Assembly (NCBI GenBank): GCA_001939145.1
Contig: LSRX01000784.1
Span: forward strand, 283,035-347,034
Source of the DNA: Symbiodinium microadriaticum
Lineage: Eukaryota; Sar; Dinophyceae; Suessiales; Symbiodiniaceae
Direction: 5' to 3'
DNA length: 64,000 nucleotides
In this document: one piece after another, positions 22,226 through 33,454 of the stretch
Numbering within the stretch: position 1 is the first letter of the stretch
Layout: each line of letters begins with the position of its first letter
Position numbers and translations under genes: made by a program
The notes under the pieces: generated by a model
The model's input: the letters and a program-made list of their open reading frames with translations, nothing else
Database searches by the model: none
What the model was told of the DNA's origin: nothing

Positions 22226-22599
22226 CAGATAGCAGCAGTGCTTCCGAGGCTATGGTCTCACCGGGGAGGGCATTGCTGAGAGAGACGTGCCACGTTTCGG
22301 GCCGTGAGCAAAGCTCAGAATGCACCTCGCGACAGAACCTCTGCACTCTCTTCGCTGTGGGGTTTCCATTCTAGAAACACTTAAGGATCAAACGGAAACC
22401 TGCACAGAAGCTGTGCATCGTTCTATAGGTCTCTCCTACTCCCGAGGCTTCTGACCATGCAGGGCCGTTTAGCCCTTGTTCCGTGGGCTTGCAGATGCGG
22501 TATGAGGGATTAGCACGAGAGGAGAAAGATAGATGGCTGGCAGCAGTGTGTATTTGTGAGAACAGCAGTGGGGCAGTTGAAGAATGAATGAAGCATGGA

Positions 22600-22680
22600 A
22601 ATGTCGTATTGGTTGCAGTAGCAGTAGCAGTAGCAGCAGGAGGAGGAAGAGGAGGAGGAGGAGGAGGAGGGACGCCCAGG
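22600..22680 (+). repeat. AGC/AGG trinucleotide tract
   Basis: GTAGCAGTAGCAG followed by AGG repeats. One + frame (22584-22769) gives Ser then Arg runs ending in APTGYIIDNISDETHWYRSR; another gives Ala/Val then Gly runs. The tail of the first frame is protein-like but unassigned. Confidence 0.55.
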
Positions 22681-23483
22681 GCGGCAGTGGCAGCGCACCA
22701 ACAGGCTATATCATCGACAACATCAGCGACGAAACGCACTGGTACCGGTCACGGTGGTCGTTGTCGTAGTTTCCACAGGAGCAACACGAGTATTCTCTAG
22801 TAGTACAAGGATGACACGTGCTAGCAATCCTTAAAATTCCGTTTCAGCTGTCCAGAAGAACAGTTCAGGGTTTCAGCATCGCACTCTCAGGATCGCAAGC
22901 CGTAGACCCAAGTCCTCCGACACCCGAAACCCATCGTGTGCATCCGGGAGGTTTCCACGGCATCTTGAAAAGTCGAGGGGTTTGGAGATAGTAGGAAGAT
23001 ATGAAGAGACGGCTCAGGGTTCAGGGCCCAGATAGATACAGGGTCCTGGATTTTTTTGCGCAGTTTTTCCAGGGCTGTTTGGGGCTTCAATCCCTCATAT
23101 TGGAGCGAGCCTTTCTAGATCCCTCATGCATCCCTTATGGCCTTGTAGAGCCCTTATACCTAAACCCCACCCCCCCTAAACCTTAAACCCTAAGCTATAC
23201 TGTACCGCTACCCTTGTAGATTCCTTAAAGGCCCGAAGATCAGAAGCGACCTCTTCGACAAAACCCGGCTGCACTGGGCTCGACGCAGAATTCTGAGCGG
23301 AAACCCAACAGCACCCCGAAGCCCTAAATCCGCACGGCTTAGGGTTCAGGGTTTAGGGTTTAGAGGCTTAGGTTTAGGGTTTAGGGTTTGGGGCTTAGGA
23401 TTCAGGGCCTATACCCCGAAGCCCACCCTGGTCAGGAATTCAAGTTAGCGCCTGAATGAATAGAAGAGGGTAAGTCTTGGGGG

Positions 23484-23523
23484 CATATATACATATGCAT
23501 ATATATATATACACATACATATA

Positions 23524-23556
<33 letters not shown>

Positions 23557-24373
23557 ATACATATATACATATATACATATATACATATATACATATATAC
23601 ATATATACATATATACATATATACATATATACATATATACATATATACATATATACATATATACATATATACATATATACATATATACATATATACATAT
23701 ATACATATATACATATATACATATATACATATATACATATATACATATATACATATATACATATATACATATATACATATATACATATATACATATATAC
23801 ATATATACATATATACATATATACATATATACATATATACATATATACATATATACATATATACATATATACATATATACATATATACATATATACATAT
23901 ATACATATATACATATATACATATATACATATATACATATATACATATATACATATATACATATATACATATATACATATATACATATATACATATATAC
24001 ATATATACATATATACATATATACATATATACATATATACATATATACATATATACATATATACATATATACATATATACATATATACATATATACATAT
24101 ATACATATATACATATATACATATATACATATATACATATATACATATATACATATATACATATATACATATATACATATATACATATATACATATATAC
24201 ATATATACATATATACATATATACATATATACATATATACATATATACATATATACATATATACATATATACATATATACATATATACATATATACATAT
24301 ATACATATATACATATATACATATATACATATATACATATATACATATATACATATATACATATATACATATA
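23484..24373. repeat. CATATATA satellite, about 0.9 kb
   Basis: About 110 nearly perfect head-to-tail copies of an 8-bp unit, CATATATA, with a short irregular lead-in at 23484-23550. It ends in an N at 24374, after which the sequence jumps to a TTTAGGG array. All six-frame ORFs of 300 codons here are repeat translations. Confidence 0.98.
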
Positions 24374-24374
24374 N

Positions 24375-26640
24375 AATTTAGGGTTTAGGGGTGAGAGTTT
24401 AGGGGACTTAGATTTAGGGTTTAGGGGGGGATTAGGGTTCAATGGCTAACCTATAGTTGGGTTAAGCACAATAGGGCCTTGTTCGGAATGCTCGTCGTCA
24501 TCCCAGTAAAGCCACATCGCCGAACCCCAAGAATTCTCGGGGTTTAGGGGTTTGGGAGTTTGGGGTTTAGGGTTTAGGGGTTTGGGGTTTAGGGGTTTGG
24601 GGTTTAGGGTTTAGGGCCCTCAAGCCCCTTACTCCCTGGATCCAAGAGTGTCCTCAGTCCGAACACGTGCTCCCCGTGCGACGAGCCTTAACACCCCAAG
24701 GCGCGAGCTCCCAACCCTCAGCCACAGGGTTTAGGGTTCAGTGTTAGGATTTAGTGCTTTTGGGGTTTAGGGCTTACGGTTAGGATTTGGTGCTTGCGGG
24801 GGGTTAGGGTTTAGGTTTTGGGGTTTGGTGTTAGGATTTAATGCTTTTGGGGGTTTAGGGTTCACTGTTTTGGGGTTTAGAGCTGCAGTTTGCTGAGCTC
24901 TCCAAGAGCGCTTGATGGGAAATGAGCCCAGCTCAGTTCGAGAAGGCATCCCTCTGGAAGTCAGGTGGGGCTTGCTTAAAGATTCGCGCATACTCCTAGA
25001 TAATCTCGGTGGTTTAGGGTTTAGGGTTTGGGGTTTAGGGTTTAGGGTTTAGGGACTCGGTATGCCTGGCCCTTAACCTCGAGAAGTATGCCTAGGCCAA
25101 GACTCGCTTTGGGCTTGGGTTCAGTCGTATTACAGGGCTAGGAGCTTCTTTAGGTGTCTTGGTCTTCAAATTGGGTTTAGGATGCAGCGTCTGCTGTAGG
25201 GTTTAGGGCTTTTGGTTTGTGGCTCGGGGTTTGGTTGGAGGGTATTCTCTGGGAAGTTGGAAGGCGAGAGAAAAGGTTGAAGGGGTTTGGGTTTTCAAGG
25301 AAGACGCGGTTTCTTTTGATAGCCCCTAAACCCGAGACCCGAAACCCTAAACCCGACCTAAACCCTAAACCCTAAAACCCTAAACCCTAAACCCGAAGCC
25401 CTAAACCCGAAGCCCTAAACCCGAAACCCGAAGCCCTAAACCCTAAACCCGAAACCCGAAGCCCCAAACCCGAAGCCCGAAAAACCCCGGATCCGAACTT
25501 CTCCGCTGACTGACAGAGGCCTCGGTCTCATCGACCAAAGGGTAGGCGCTGAGTTTGCAGTCTGATGTCTCGCAACCTCTGCCTGCAGTCCGATGGACTT
25601 CCGTTCACATGCAAATGCAGCTTCCAGGGCTCATCACCCCTTAAAACCCAAAGCCGTAGTGGTAGTGATAGTCGTCGTCGTAGTAGTGAGTGGGGTAGTG
25701 GTGTAGTGATGTGGTGGTGGTACCTACACCCTAAACCCTAAACCCTAAACCCTAAAATCTAAACCCTAAGCCCTAAGCCCTAAACCCTAAACCCTAAAAT
25801 CTAAACCCTAAGCCCTAAGCCCTAAACCCTAAACCCTAGTAGTAGCAGTGGTAGGAGTGCCAGCTCAGACCGTCAGTCTTAAGCCCCCAAACCCAGACCC
25901 TAGCAGCCCCCCCAACTTCCTTAAGCCGTAAACCCATGCTAACATCCGAATCCCAGAGCCAAGCCCTAGCCTTCGAGCGCGTCACCCCTTGATACTATAG
26001 AAGCCCTAAGTCGACAATCCTAAACCCTACACCTCAAAGCCCTAAACCCCTACAGCCCCAAACCCTCAACGCCCTAAACCCTAAACCCCCAAAGCCCTCA
26101 AAACCCTCAAAACCCTCAAAGCCGTCAAAGCCCTAAACCCTCAACCCTCAAAGCCCTAAAACCCTAAACTCCCACGTTACGTCACTCCTTAAGAGGGCCC
26201 TCGGAGAGATCTCGGAGTGTCTCCTGGGACGCAGATGTGACACCCAGGGGGCTCATTGTTTGAAGGCCCTGAGGGAAGCTAGCGGCTTGGTGTTTTAGGG
26301 TTTATTGCTTTGAGGGTTTTGGGTTTTGGGGTTTCGGGTTTAGGGCTTTGAGGGTTTAGGGCTTCGGGTTGAGGGTTTAAGAATTTGGGTTGTGCTATGT
26401 AGGGCTCAGGGTTTTTATTGGGGTTGAGGAGTTTAGGGGTTTAGGGGTTTAGGGTTGTTAGGGTTTCAGGCCTTCGAGTCGGGTTTAAGGCTTGCGGCTT
26501 GTTGGGTTTAGGATTTTGCGTTTTCGGGCTTGGGGCTTAGGACGACAGGAGGGTTTTCAAGGCTTACCCTAAACCCTGAACCCTAAACCCTAAACCCTAA
26601 ACCCTAAACCTAACTTTAGGGTTCAGGATCAGGAAACGCC
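24375..26640. repeat. Telomere-like arrays with scattered open segments
   Basis: TTTAGGG arrays at 24375-24430, 24540-24620, 24730-24880, 25010-25055; CCCTAAA and CCCGAAG arrays at 25320-25480, 25725-25845, 26020-26170. Open islands without known relatives: 24628-24735 (PWIQECPQSEHVLPVRRAL), 24894-25010 (PSSVREGIPLEVRWGLLKDS), 25500-25725 (NLCLQSDGLPFTCKCSFQG) and 26187-26300 (LGEISECLLGRRCDTQGAH). All are too short to call. Confidence 0.5.
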
Positions 26641-26862
26641 CCCGAGTCTTCCATGGTTTCTAATCGTTCGACTCGTCCTAGGAAAAGCCCACGGTCTTGC
26701 AGTCGTGCCCTTCTACCCTTTTTGGGTTTTGGTGCCTCCTTGTAAGACCGAAAGAGTAGGAAAAGAGGAAAAAGGGTTCAGGGTTTAGGGTTTAGGGTTT
26801 AGGGCCGTTTTGGGTTTAGGGTTTAGGTTTAGGGTTTAAGGGTCTAGGGTTTGAGGGCCAGT

Positions 26863-27810
26863 GGGGGAAACCTGGTAGCTTACTGGAATCCACTAGTGCG
26901 GCTTCAGTCCTCTTCAGTGGTCGGCTTCACCAGGTGCCTCGCTTTGAAAAAGCTACCATGTGGATCCTTGTCAGAAATTGTGGTCCATGGCCTCCCGTGC
27001 GATCTCCCCAACAGACCCAGGTGCTGACAAAGATCTACGTTTCACTTCGGACCTGTTGCCACGTTTAACATTGTGCCGCATGTGCGAAAAGGCAAGTCTG
27101 CATTCTCAACCTAAACACTAAACCCTAAACCCTAATCCCCAAACCCTACGAACTTGGTGAAGGGCCCAGTTTCGAAGCCTTCCGAAGCTTGGGCCCCTCA
27201 TCCCCGAACCCTCAAGTGCAGCACCAGCGGCTCCATCACCACCAAAACCACGACCACGCCTAGGGTTCAGGTTTAGGGAATAGAGTTTAGGGTTTGGGCA
27301 TTAGGGAGGGATTAGGGTTTAGAGATTAGGGTTTAGGGTTTAGGGGTTAGGGTTTAGAGTTTAGGGTTTAGGGGTTAGGGTTGAGAGATTAGGGTTTAGG
27401 GGTTTAGGGATGAGGGTTTAGGGGCACCACCACCACTACTATGATTGTGCCTGTAGCCCTCTACACAGCAAGCAACAAAACGCGACATGGAGCGTGGTGG
27501 AAGTTTTCTCCCTGGTTCTCAGTAGGGAATGGAGGAATGCATCCCAATGAAAGTCCCTTGAGGTCCTCTATAGTAGTCCCAAAAACCCATTCCTCCATTC
27601 CCTACTATAGTACACCCCAAAAAGTTGGAAACCTAATGAAGGACAAATAGTGCTGGGATTCCTTATACATTACTCTTAAGGATTGAGGCTATTGGGTTTC
27701 CAACTTTTGGGCTTCTACTATAAGAACCAGTCAGTTTGGGGACCGTACCCACACCTCAGGCCCGACAGACTCTAACCCCTTAAGCTCCCGTGCAAGAAAC
27801 CCAGGGTTCA
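26863..27810 (+). CDS. Possible multi-exon gene with Thr-rich linker
   Basis: Three open segments. 26863-27024 reads NLVAYWNPLVRLQSSSVVGF and more, then a stop. 27147-27263 ends in SGSITTKTTTTP just before a TTTAGGG array. 27424-27524 resumes with GTTTTTMIVPVALYTASNKT, so a Thr run appears interrupted by the array. A nested palindromic element (27525-27735, ends CTGGTTCT/AGAACCAG) follows, and FGDRTHTSGPTDSN is open after it. The continuity across both insertions is suggestive; no family recognised. Confidence 0.33.
27525..27735. mobile_element. Nested palindromic element (CTGGTTCT)
   Basis: Outer arms CTGGTTCT / AGAACCAG. Inside are two hairpins side by side: AGTAGGGAATGGAGGAATG / CATTCCTCCATTCCCTACT and AAAAGTTGGAAACC / GGTTTCCAACTTTT. 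Confidence 0.9.
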
Positions 27811-27906
27811 GGGGGGGGGTTTAGGGGTTTGGGGTTGAGAGTGGAGGATTAGGGTTTTGGGTTTAGGGGTTGGGGGTTTAGGGGTTTAGGGGCTTAGGGG
27901 TTTAGG

Positions 27907-29530
27907 GGCGGGTGCATTCTGCAATAAATTGCAGCCTTGCAGTTGACAAAAATTCCAATGACGAGCCCCCTGTAGAACACCCTTAAACTCTTACCCTAAA
28001 CCTTTAGGCACTACGCAATCAGAAGCCCGTAACCCTAAACCAGGCCTTCGAGTGGATCCTTAAATCAGCCCCGTATAGAACCCGAGGCTAAAGCTAATTG
28101 TTTCATCATCTTAAGAGCTTTTATGCAACCGCTACTGCACCGCTTATAAACCCCTTGAACAACGGGATAAAACCCCTTAAGCCCTTGTAAAAACGCTCCT
28201 GGGAACCCTTCAAAGGAAAGTAGAGTAAACCTAAACCCGAAAGCCAAAACCCTAAACCCTAAACCCGAATTCCTTAACGCTAAAACCGGACCGCCGAGGA
28301 ACAAAACCAAGTACCTTATGGTTTGGGGTGTAGGCAACTCTGCCTGTAAGCTGCTACGCCCCCATACCCTAAACTTGTACACCCCTTCTGCCTGCTCTGT
28401 GCCCGGAGCCTGCAAGTGGTATTAACGGTTTAGGGTTTAGGGTATCTTGCCTACTTGCTTTTAAGGAGAAGAACTCTGCTCCAACATCTTACGGCCTGGG
28501 ATGTGCCCAGCTTTGCTTCCGTACAGTGTAGACTAGACCCCCGATTCCCCTGATTAATCAAAGTCGTCCTACTGTTAGGGCCCCTTTAAGGAAGGGACGT
28601 CGTTCATGTTTGTTACTGAGGGGTCTACATGAAGGGTTGACGTTTATCCAGCCGCTTCGCCTGAGGATTTGAACCCAATACCCTTTAATTAAGGAATATA
28701 CCTTAAATCATAATACTAAGGCCCCTATAATTTAAGGTATATTCCTTAATTAAGGGGTATTGGGCTCTCTGGGTAAGGGTGTTTAGCTCGGGTTCAGGGT
28801 GGAGAGTCGATGCTTAAGGCGTCCGTGTTTTGGGCTTCGAGTTTAAAGCAGGATGCTGGGGAAATATCTCGAAATCCAGCATTCTGAACTCATGAAAAGC
28901 CCTATAAGCCCTACACCCTAAACCCTAAGACCAAATTCCGTCCAGGAACAGAAGAAGATACCCGCGGGCCCTCTCTACGGACTGCCCGGCTTGTTTCAAC
29001 AGAGCCTGCCTTGCCATCGGAAGTCAAAGGGGGCTGTTAGCAACTGGGTGAGGGCCCACCCAAACCTTAAGCTCTACAACCTAAGTCCTGAAGCCAAGGG
29101 ATGGGTGAAGAAGGGTTGAACATTTCCAGAGAGCCCAATCCCCCTTAATTAAGGAATATACTTCGAATCATAATATTAAGGTCCCTATAATTTAAGGTAT
29201 ATTCCTTATTCAAGGGGTGTTGGGCTCTCTGCGTTCTGCTGTCCTTGCAGCAAGCCAACATCGCATACCATGCTGTTCCGTCGCCCAGCACACACGCCCG
29301 CCAGGCACGGGCAATGAGACCGTGGACATCATGGCCCTTTCAGCGCGGTCGCCTAACATCGGGCCTTTGTGGCATCCCGAAACCATTACACCTTTTTCGC
29401 CATGATCAGAAACAGGGAGTTCCTTGACATTGGACCAGAGGCTTGCGCATCTAGCCATGGTATTAATTACCGCGCAACCCCCAATAGCTGTACTAAAACT
29501 GTGCAATGCTATGCTGAGCTATGCTGAGCT
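27907..29530 (+). CDS. Series of unassigned open segments around palindromic elements
   Basis: Open islands: 27907-27988 (GRVHSAINCSLAVDKNSNDE), 28468-28530, 28783-28884 (GGESMLKASVFWASSLKQDA), 28930-29038 (GTEEDTRGPSLRTARLVSTE), and 29355-29529 (NHYTFFAMIRNREFLDIGPE, then CASSHGINYRATPNSC and a stop). They lie among an element at 28530-28634 and family A elements at 28674-28773 and 29126-29231. The minus strand is open over 29210-29506 as well. The 29355 segment is the most protein-like. No family known. Confidence 0.27.
28530..28634. mobile_element. Palindromic element GTAGACTAGACCCC
   Basis: GTAGACTAGACCCC left, GGGGTCTACAT right, 105 bp, single copy. Confidence 0.7.
28674..28773. mobile_element. 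Family A element, left tip lost
   Basis: CCCAATACCC... to GGGCTCTCTGGG; the outer CCCAGAGAG of the left arm is missing. Confidence 0.88.
29126..29231. mobile_element. Family A element
   Basis: CCAGAGAGCCCAATCCCCCT to GGGCTCTCTG, 106 bp. Confidence 0.9.
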
Positions 29531-30165
29531 ATGCTAGCTAGCTATACGGTGCTGCATGTTGTAATTCATATATTGCATACTATATACTGTATACAACATG
29601 CGTCATATACAGCATGTTCTATGTGAGGTATACTGTCTACCTTTGTACTATATACTGTATACCATGCACTGCGTACTCTATACTCTATAGTCTGTACTGT
29701 ACTACGTGCACAATTCTATTTCCCACATACTGTACAAAGTGCACTATGACTATGACTGTGTACTGCACATTGTTTACCATATACTGCATGCTGGATGCTA
29801 GATGCAGTTTCTGTATACTCATTGATGCTTTATATGTATTAGACTTCAGAACTTATAACCTGCAGTTATCTTACTGTTAGCACATGCCTCTACTGCGCTA
29901 TCTCCTACACCACCTGCTGCGCATACCTACTAAACTAGCCCCGAAAGTACTTAGACAGTATCCCTTATGTTACTGACTAGCCGTGACACACAATCAAGAT
30001 ATATATATATATATATGCACACACACACACACTATGCTTGGAGACTCTTTTGCTATACTACAAAAGGCCCTACAAAGTATATTAGTATACCTCACTGTCT
30101 ACTTCACTATATACATCCCGATACGCTATACACTGCACTGCCGTATTCAGTCGTGGCGGCCTCCT
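29510..30165. repeat. Degenerate TATACTGTATAC-type simple-sequence tract
   Basis: Cryptically simple DNA made of TATACTGTATAC, TACTGTA and CATACTATA variants, with clear tandem copies of TATGCTGAGC at 29510-29535. Contains TA and CA microsatellites at 30000-30034. No protein-like frame. Confidence 0.75.
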
Positions 30166-30190
30166 TTACCACACCATGTAGGAAGACCTG

Positions 30191-30276
30191 TACTTGGAGG
30201 TTCATGGGTAGTTGTAAGTTTGGTTATAAGTCCCCTAATATAGGTTATAACTACCTACCCATGAACCTCCAAGTAG
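30191..30276. mobile_element. Family D element
   Basis: TACTTGGAGGTTCATGGGTA to TACCCATGAACCTCCAAGTA, 86 bp, nearly perfect hairpin. Confidence 0.95.
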
Positions 30277-31544
30277 GACCCTAAGGGAACCCTTTCAAGG
30301 GACCCTATAGCCCCACTTATAAACCCTAAAGGAACCCATTAAAGGAACCTTATAACCCCACTTATGCCCTAAACCCTAGACCCTTTAAAGGGACCCTGCT
30401 TTAGAGAAACAGCCCTTTAGGATTCTCAGGAGGCTAAACCCTAAACCCTAAACCCTAAACCCTAAGCCCTAAACCCTAAACCCTAAACCCTAAACCCTAA
30501 ACCCTAAACCCTAAACCGTAGGATTCTAAGGAGGTCCCTTGAAGCAGTAAGGTCCGAGATCCCGGCAACATCAACGGCACGGAGGACGCAGCCAGGGTGG
30601 GAGGGTTTAGGGGTTTAGGGGTTTGGGGTTTTGGGTTTAGGGTTTAGGGGTTTAGGGTTTGGGGTTTAGGGGTTGAGGGTTTAGGGTTTGAGGGTGTTAG
30701 GGGGAGAGTTCAGAGGGGTCGTGCAGAGGTTCTGCAAGAGCTCTGCACGGGTTCAACGAAGTCTTGAATAGGCTTGAGACCCCCTAAACCCTAAACACTA
30801 AACCCTAAACAGTCTTTATAGCTTTATACCACAGGGTTGGTAGAGGGTTTTGTGGGGTGATGATTGAGTAAGGGTTCCCGTCCTTTTGGGCTTCTTCTTA
30901 GGGTTTAGGGTTCAGGGTCCAGGCTTTTTTAAAAGGGTTCTATGCTGGTTGCTATGAGGATTAGGTGTAGAGGTTGTCTGTAGTTCTTTAGATCAGGTTT
31001 CCGTTTCCCGTATTCGAGGTTTAGCAAAAAGTATTGTCTTTGTGGTAACATGTTTTGGGGATGTGATGACTAATCACACTCATCCCGGTTTTACGAGTCA
31101 GGATTCGGTGTTGTGGTTCAGGGCTTGGAGTTCAGAGTCCATGGTGGCCTGGAACGGGATACTGCCCCCGCTCGGTAACGGTGAAATAAGAATATCTATT
31201 TACAACATTCATGTATACACACATTCATAGGGCCCTTAATCGTACCCTTATCATGGACTGTCACTGCATGCGGGTCATGGCGGAGTACAGAAGAACCCCC
31301 GCGTTCATGATCTGCCTCCTACGTCTCATTTGAGCGATAAGTGGAGTCTCTGCAGTCGCAGATTCATGAGGGCTCTTCCAGACACCCTAAGCCCTAAAGC
31401 CTCAACCAACCTGGCATTCCTGACACCTTCAGGAAAGAGGTGATATACAAAAAGCCGAAGCCCTTGAGAGGGTTTAGGGTAACGCCGGCGAACCCCGAGA
31501 TCTTCACACTCCGACGCCTAAAAACCTAACGCCTGAATAGATTG

Positions 31545-31664
31545 GCCTTAATAATTAGAATTAGAATAGCGCCTAGGGTTTGGGGACCCATTGTCGTGTA
31601 CCTATAATAGGGAACCCCCCCAAATAGTCCTAGTAATTATTTAGGCCCCTATAGGAATGCCCAG
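31545..31664. mobile_element. Family C element, reverse orientation
   Basis: GGCCTTAATAATTAGAATTA to AATTATTTAGGCCCCTATA with CCTATAATAGGGAACCCCC core. Confidence 0.85.
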
Positions 31665-32071
31665 ACCACCTTATATCCTAACTTCTTCCTGAACCGTAAG
31701 CCCTGAAGCCACTATCCGAACAGATAAGAGGGCCCTCTGATGTCTCAGGGTTCGGGTGTATGACTTAAGATTTTGGTTTCAACACTCAGTTTTTGCGGCA
31801 TATGGTTTATGCTTTTTTGGATCAGGGGTCAGAGTTTGGGGTGTATGGATTCGGGGTTTGGGTTTAGCGCCAGGGTTGTTCTAGGTTTTGCCGTTTAGGG
31901 GTCTGGGCATTTAGAGTCTATGGTAGAGATCCATCATCGTGGTTCCTTTCAAGGCTGAAGCGGCTTAAGTGTGTTCTGTTGTAATAGCATTTACAGACTT
32001 AGCTCATGTCGGGTGGCTGGCACTTTGGGATGCTTTTCAGTTCTCCTTAAAAATCGTCTTACAAAGGTATA

Positions 32072-32169
32072 CTGGGTTCTTGTTGGTTACAAGTTTACCT
32101 TTTGTTATAGTAAAACCCTAATAAGGAATAAAACTGCTCAGTTTTAATATGGCCCCAACAGGGAACCAG
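32072..32169. mobile_element. Family G element (CTGGGTTCTTGTTGG)
   Basis: CTGGGTTCTTGTTGG to CCCCAACAGGGAACCAG, core TTTTGTTATAGTAAAACC. Confidence 0.9.
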
Positions 32170-32807
32170 TATCTGTTTATCGATATATTCGGACCCCGTA
32201 GGACTGGAACTAAGGCAGCCGGCGGAATGGGAAGGTTCAACAGGTAGGCCCCCAAAAAGGCCGGACCCGAAGAAGAAGTCTCTGGCATAAGCTTACTGGT
32301 TGCTGCGGTGCGGATCCCAATAAGGCCGGACCCGAAGAAGAAGTCTCTGGTATAGGCTTAAGGGCTGCTACGGTGTAGGGACACAAGCTTTCGAGAGTTA
32401 TCCAACTGTTAACCCTAAACCCTGAGACCCTGAACTCGAAACTGCAAACCCAAAACCCTAAACTGTGATTATTGGGCCGGGAGGTGGGTCATGCACAGCA
32501 TGTCCAAGCGCATAGACAGAGGGCCCAGGTTTCTTACACCCATGGCAAGAACAGTATAACCTTAAAAAAGTGTGCGGTGCGAGGTCCTCGGAACCCTAAA
32601 CCCGATGCCCTGGACCCGAAACCCTCAAGCCCGAACCCTAAACCCTGGATGCAGTATGTTGTGCCTGTCGCTGCGAGGAGAAAGACAAGCCACGCTGAAA
32701 AAACAAAACCTAAAACCCCAAGCCCTCAATCCTAAACCCTAAACCTAACCCCTAAACCCCTAAACCCTAAACCCCTAACCCCTAAACCCCTAAACTAAAC
32801 ACTTGAG

Positions 32808-32870
32808 GACTACTGGGCTATGCTCTCCGGTGGCTGCGACACCATCATCCGCGTGCCGTTGATGCGCCGG
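32808..32870 (+). CDS. KS exon 1
   Basis: TTGAG|GACTACTGG to CGCCGG|GAACTT. It encodes [20 protein letters not shown] then R (21 codons), the KS pattern 'xxFWxxLxxGxDxIxxVPxxRW'. AG|G acceptor, GA donor. The preceding IAIxGxxCRFPG segment was not found upstream. Confidence 0.85.
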
Positions 32871-33420
32871 GAACTTGGGTCTCTCGGGGTTCGGGTTTTT
32901 TCGGTTTAGGGTGTAGACCCCGAAACCGCCTAAACCCTAAAAAAAAACCTTTTAAACCCTCAGCCCTAAACCCTAAACCTTAGGTTTAGGGTTCCATGCA
33001 GCCCTAAGTCCTTCCGCAGAGGATCCAACGACTTAAGAGAGTGGGCTATGAGTATACGTAGAGTTATAAGTCAAAAAGGTACCCCCCCTAGTTGGGGTTT
33101 AGTTTAGGGGTTTAGGGTTTGGGGTTTAGGGAGGGTTATATTACTTCTACCCCCCTACTCAGGACCTACTTAGTCCCCGGATCCTCTAGGAATCCTACAC
33201 CCTAAACCCAAAACGCTAAACCCTAAACCCTAAACCCCGAACCCTAGACCCTAAACCCTAAACTGTAAGAATTAGAGGATCACTGGTCGCGATCCGAGGT
33301 TCGGGCGTTCGGGCCGAAGCTTCGCATCTGGGTAGTTGTCTAAGTAGGGTCCCCTTTTAGGTCCCCAACATAGCACGGCACACACACACACACAAATATA
33401 TATATATACACACAAACACA

Positions 33421-33454
<34 letters not shown>

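Larger units (their letters stand above)
30285..32800. repeat. Repeat block upstream of KS exon 1
   Basis: CCCTAAA array 30435-30525 flanked by the direct repeat TAGGATTCTCAGGAGG / TAGGATTCTAAGGAGG. TTTAGGG array 30600-30720. Family C element 31545-31664, family G element 32072-32169. Tandem copies of a unit starting AAGGCCGGACCCGAAGAAGA at 32257 and 32322. Open islands: 31042-31230 (62 codons), 31240-31302 (CHCMRVMAEYRRTPAFMICL), 31414-31530 (DTFRKEVIYKKPKPLRGFRV), 32220-32398 and 32478-32600. The start of the KS domain (IAIxGxxCRFPG) should lie here but was not found. Confidence 0.45.

Noticed and set aside
23432-24442. ORFs of about 300 codons on both strands (MYICIYVY repeats)
   Set aside because: They are translations of the CATATATA satellite in every frame and have no start or stop logic.
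29210-29506. Minus-strand ORF of 98 codons
   Set aside because: Plus-strand frames through the same place are equally open and continue across the family A element, so this is not supported as a separate gene.
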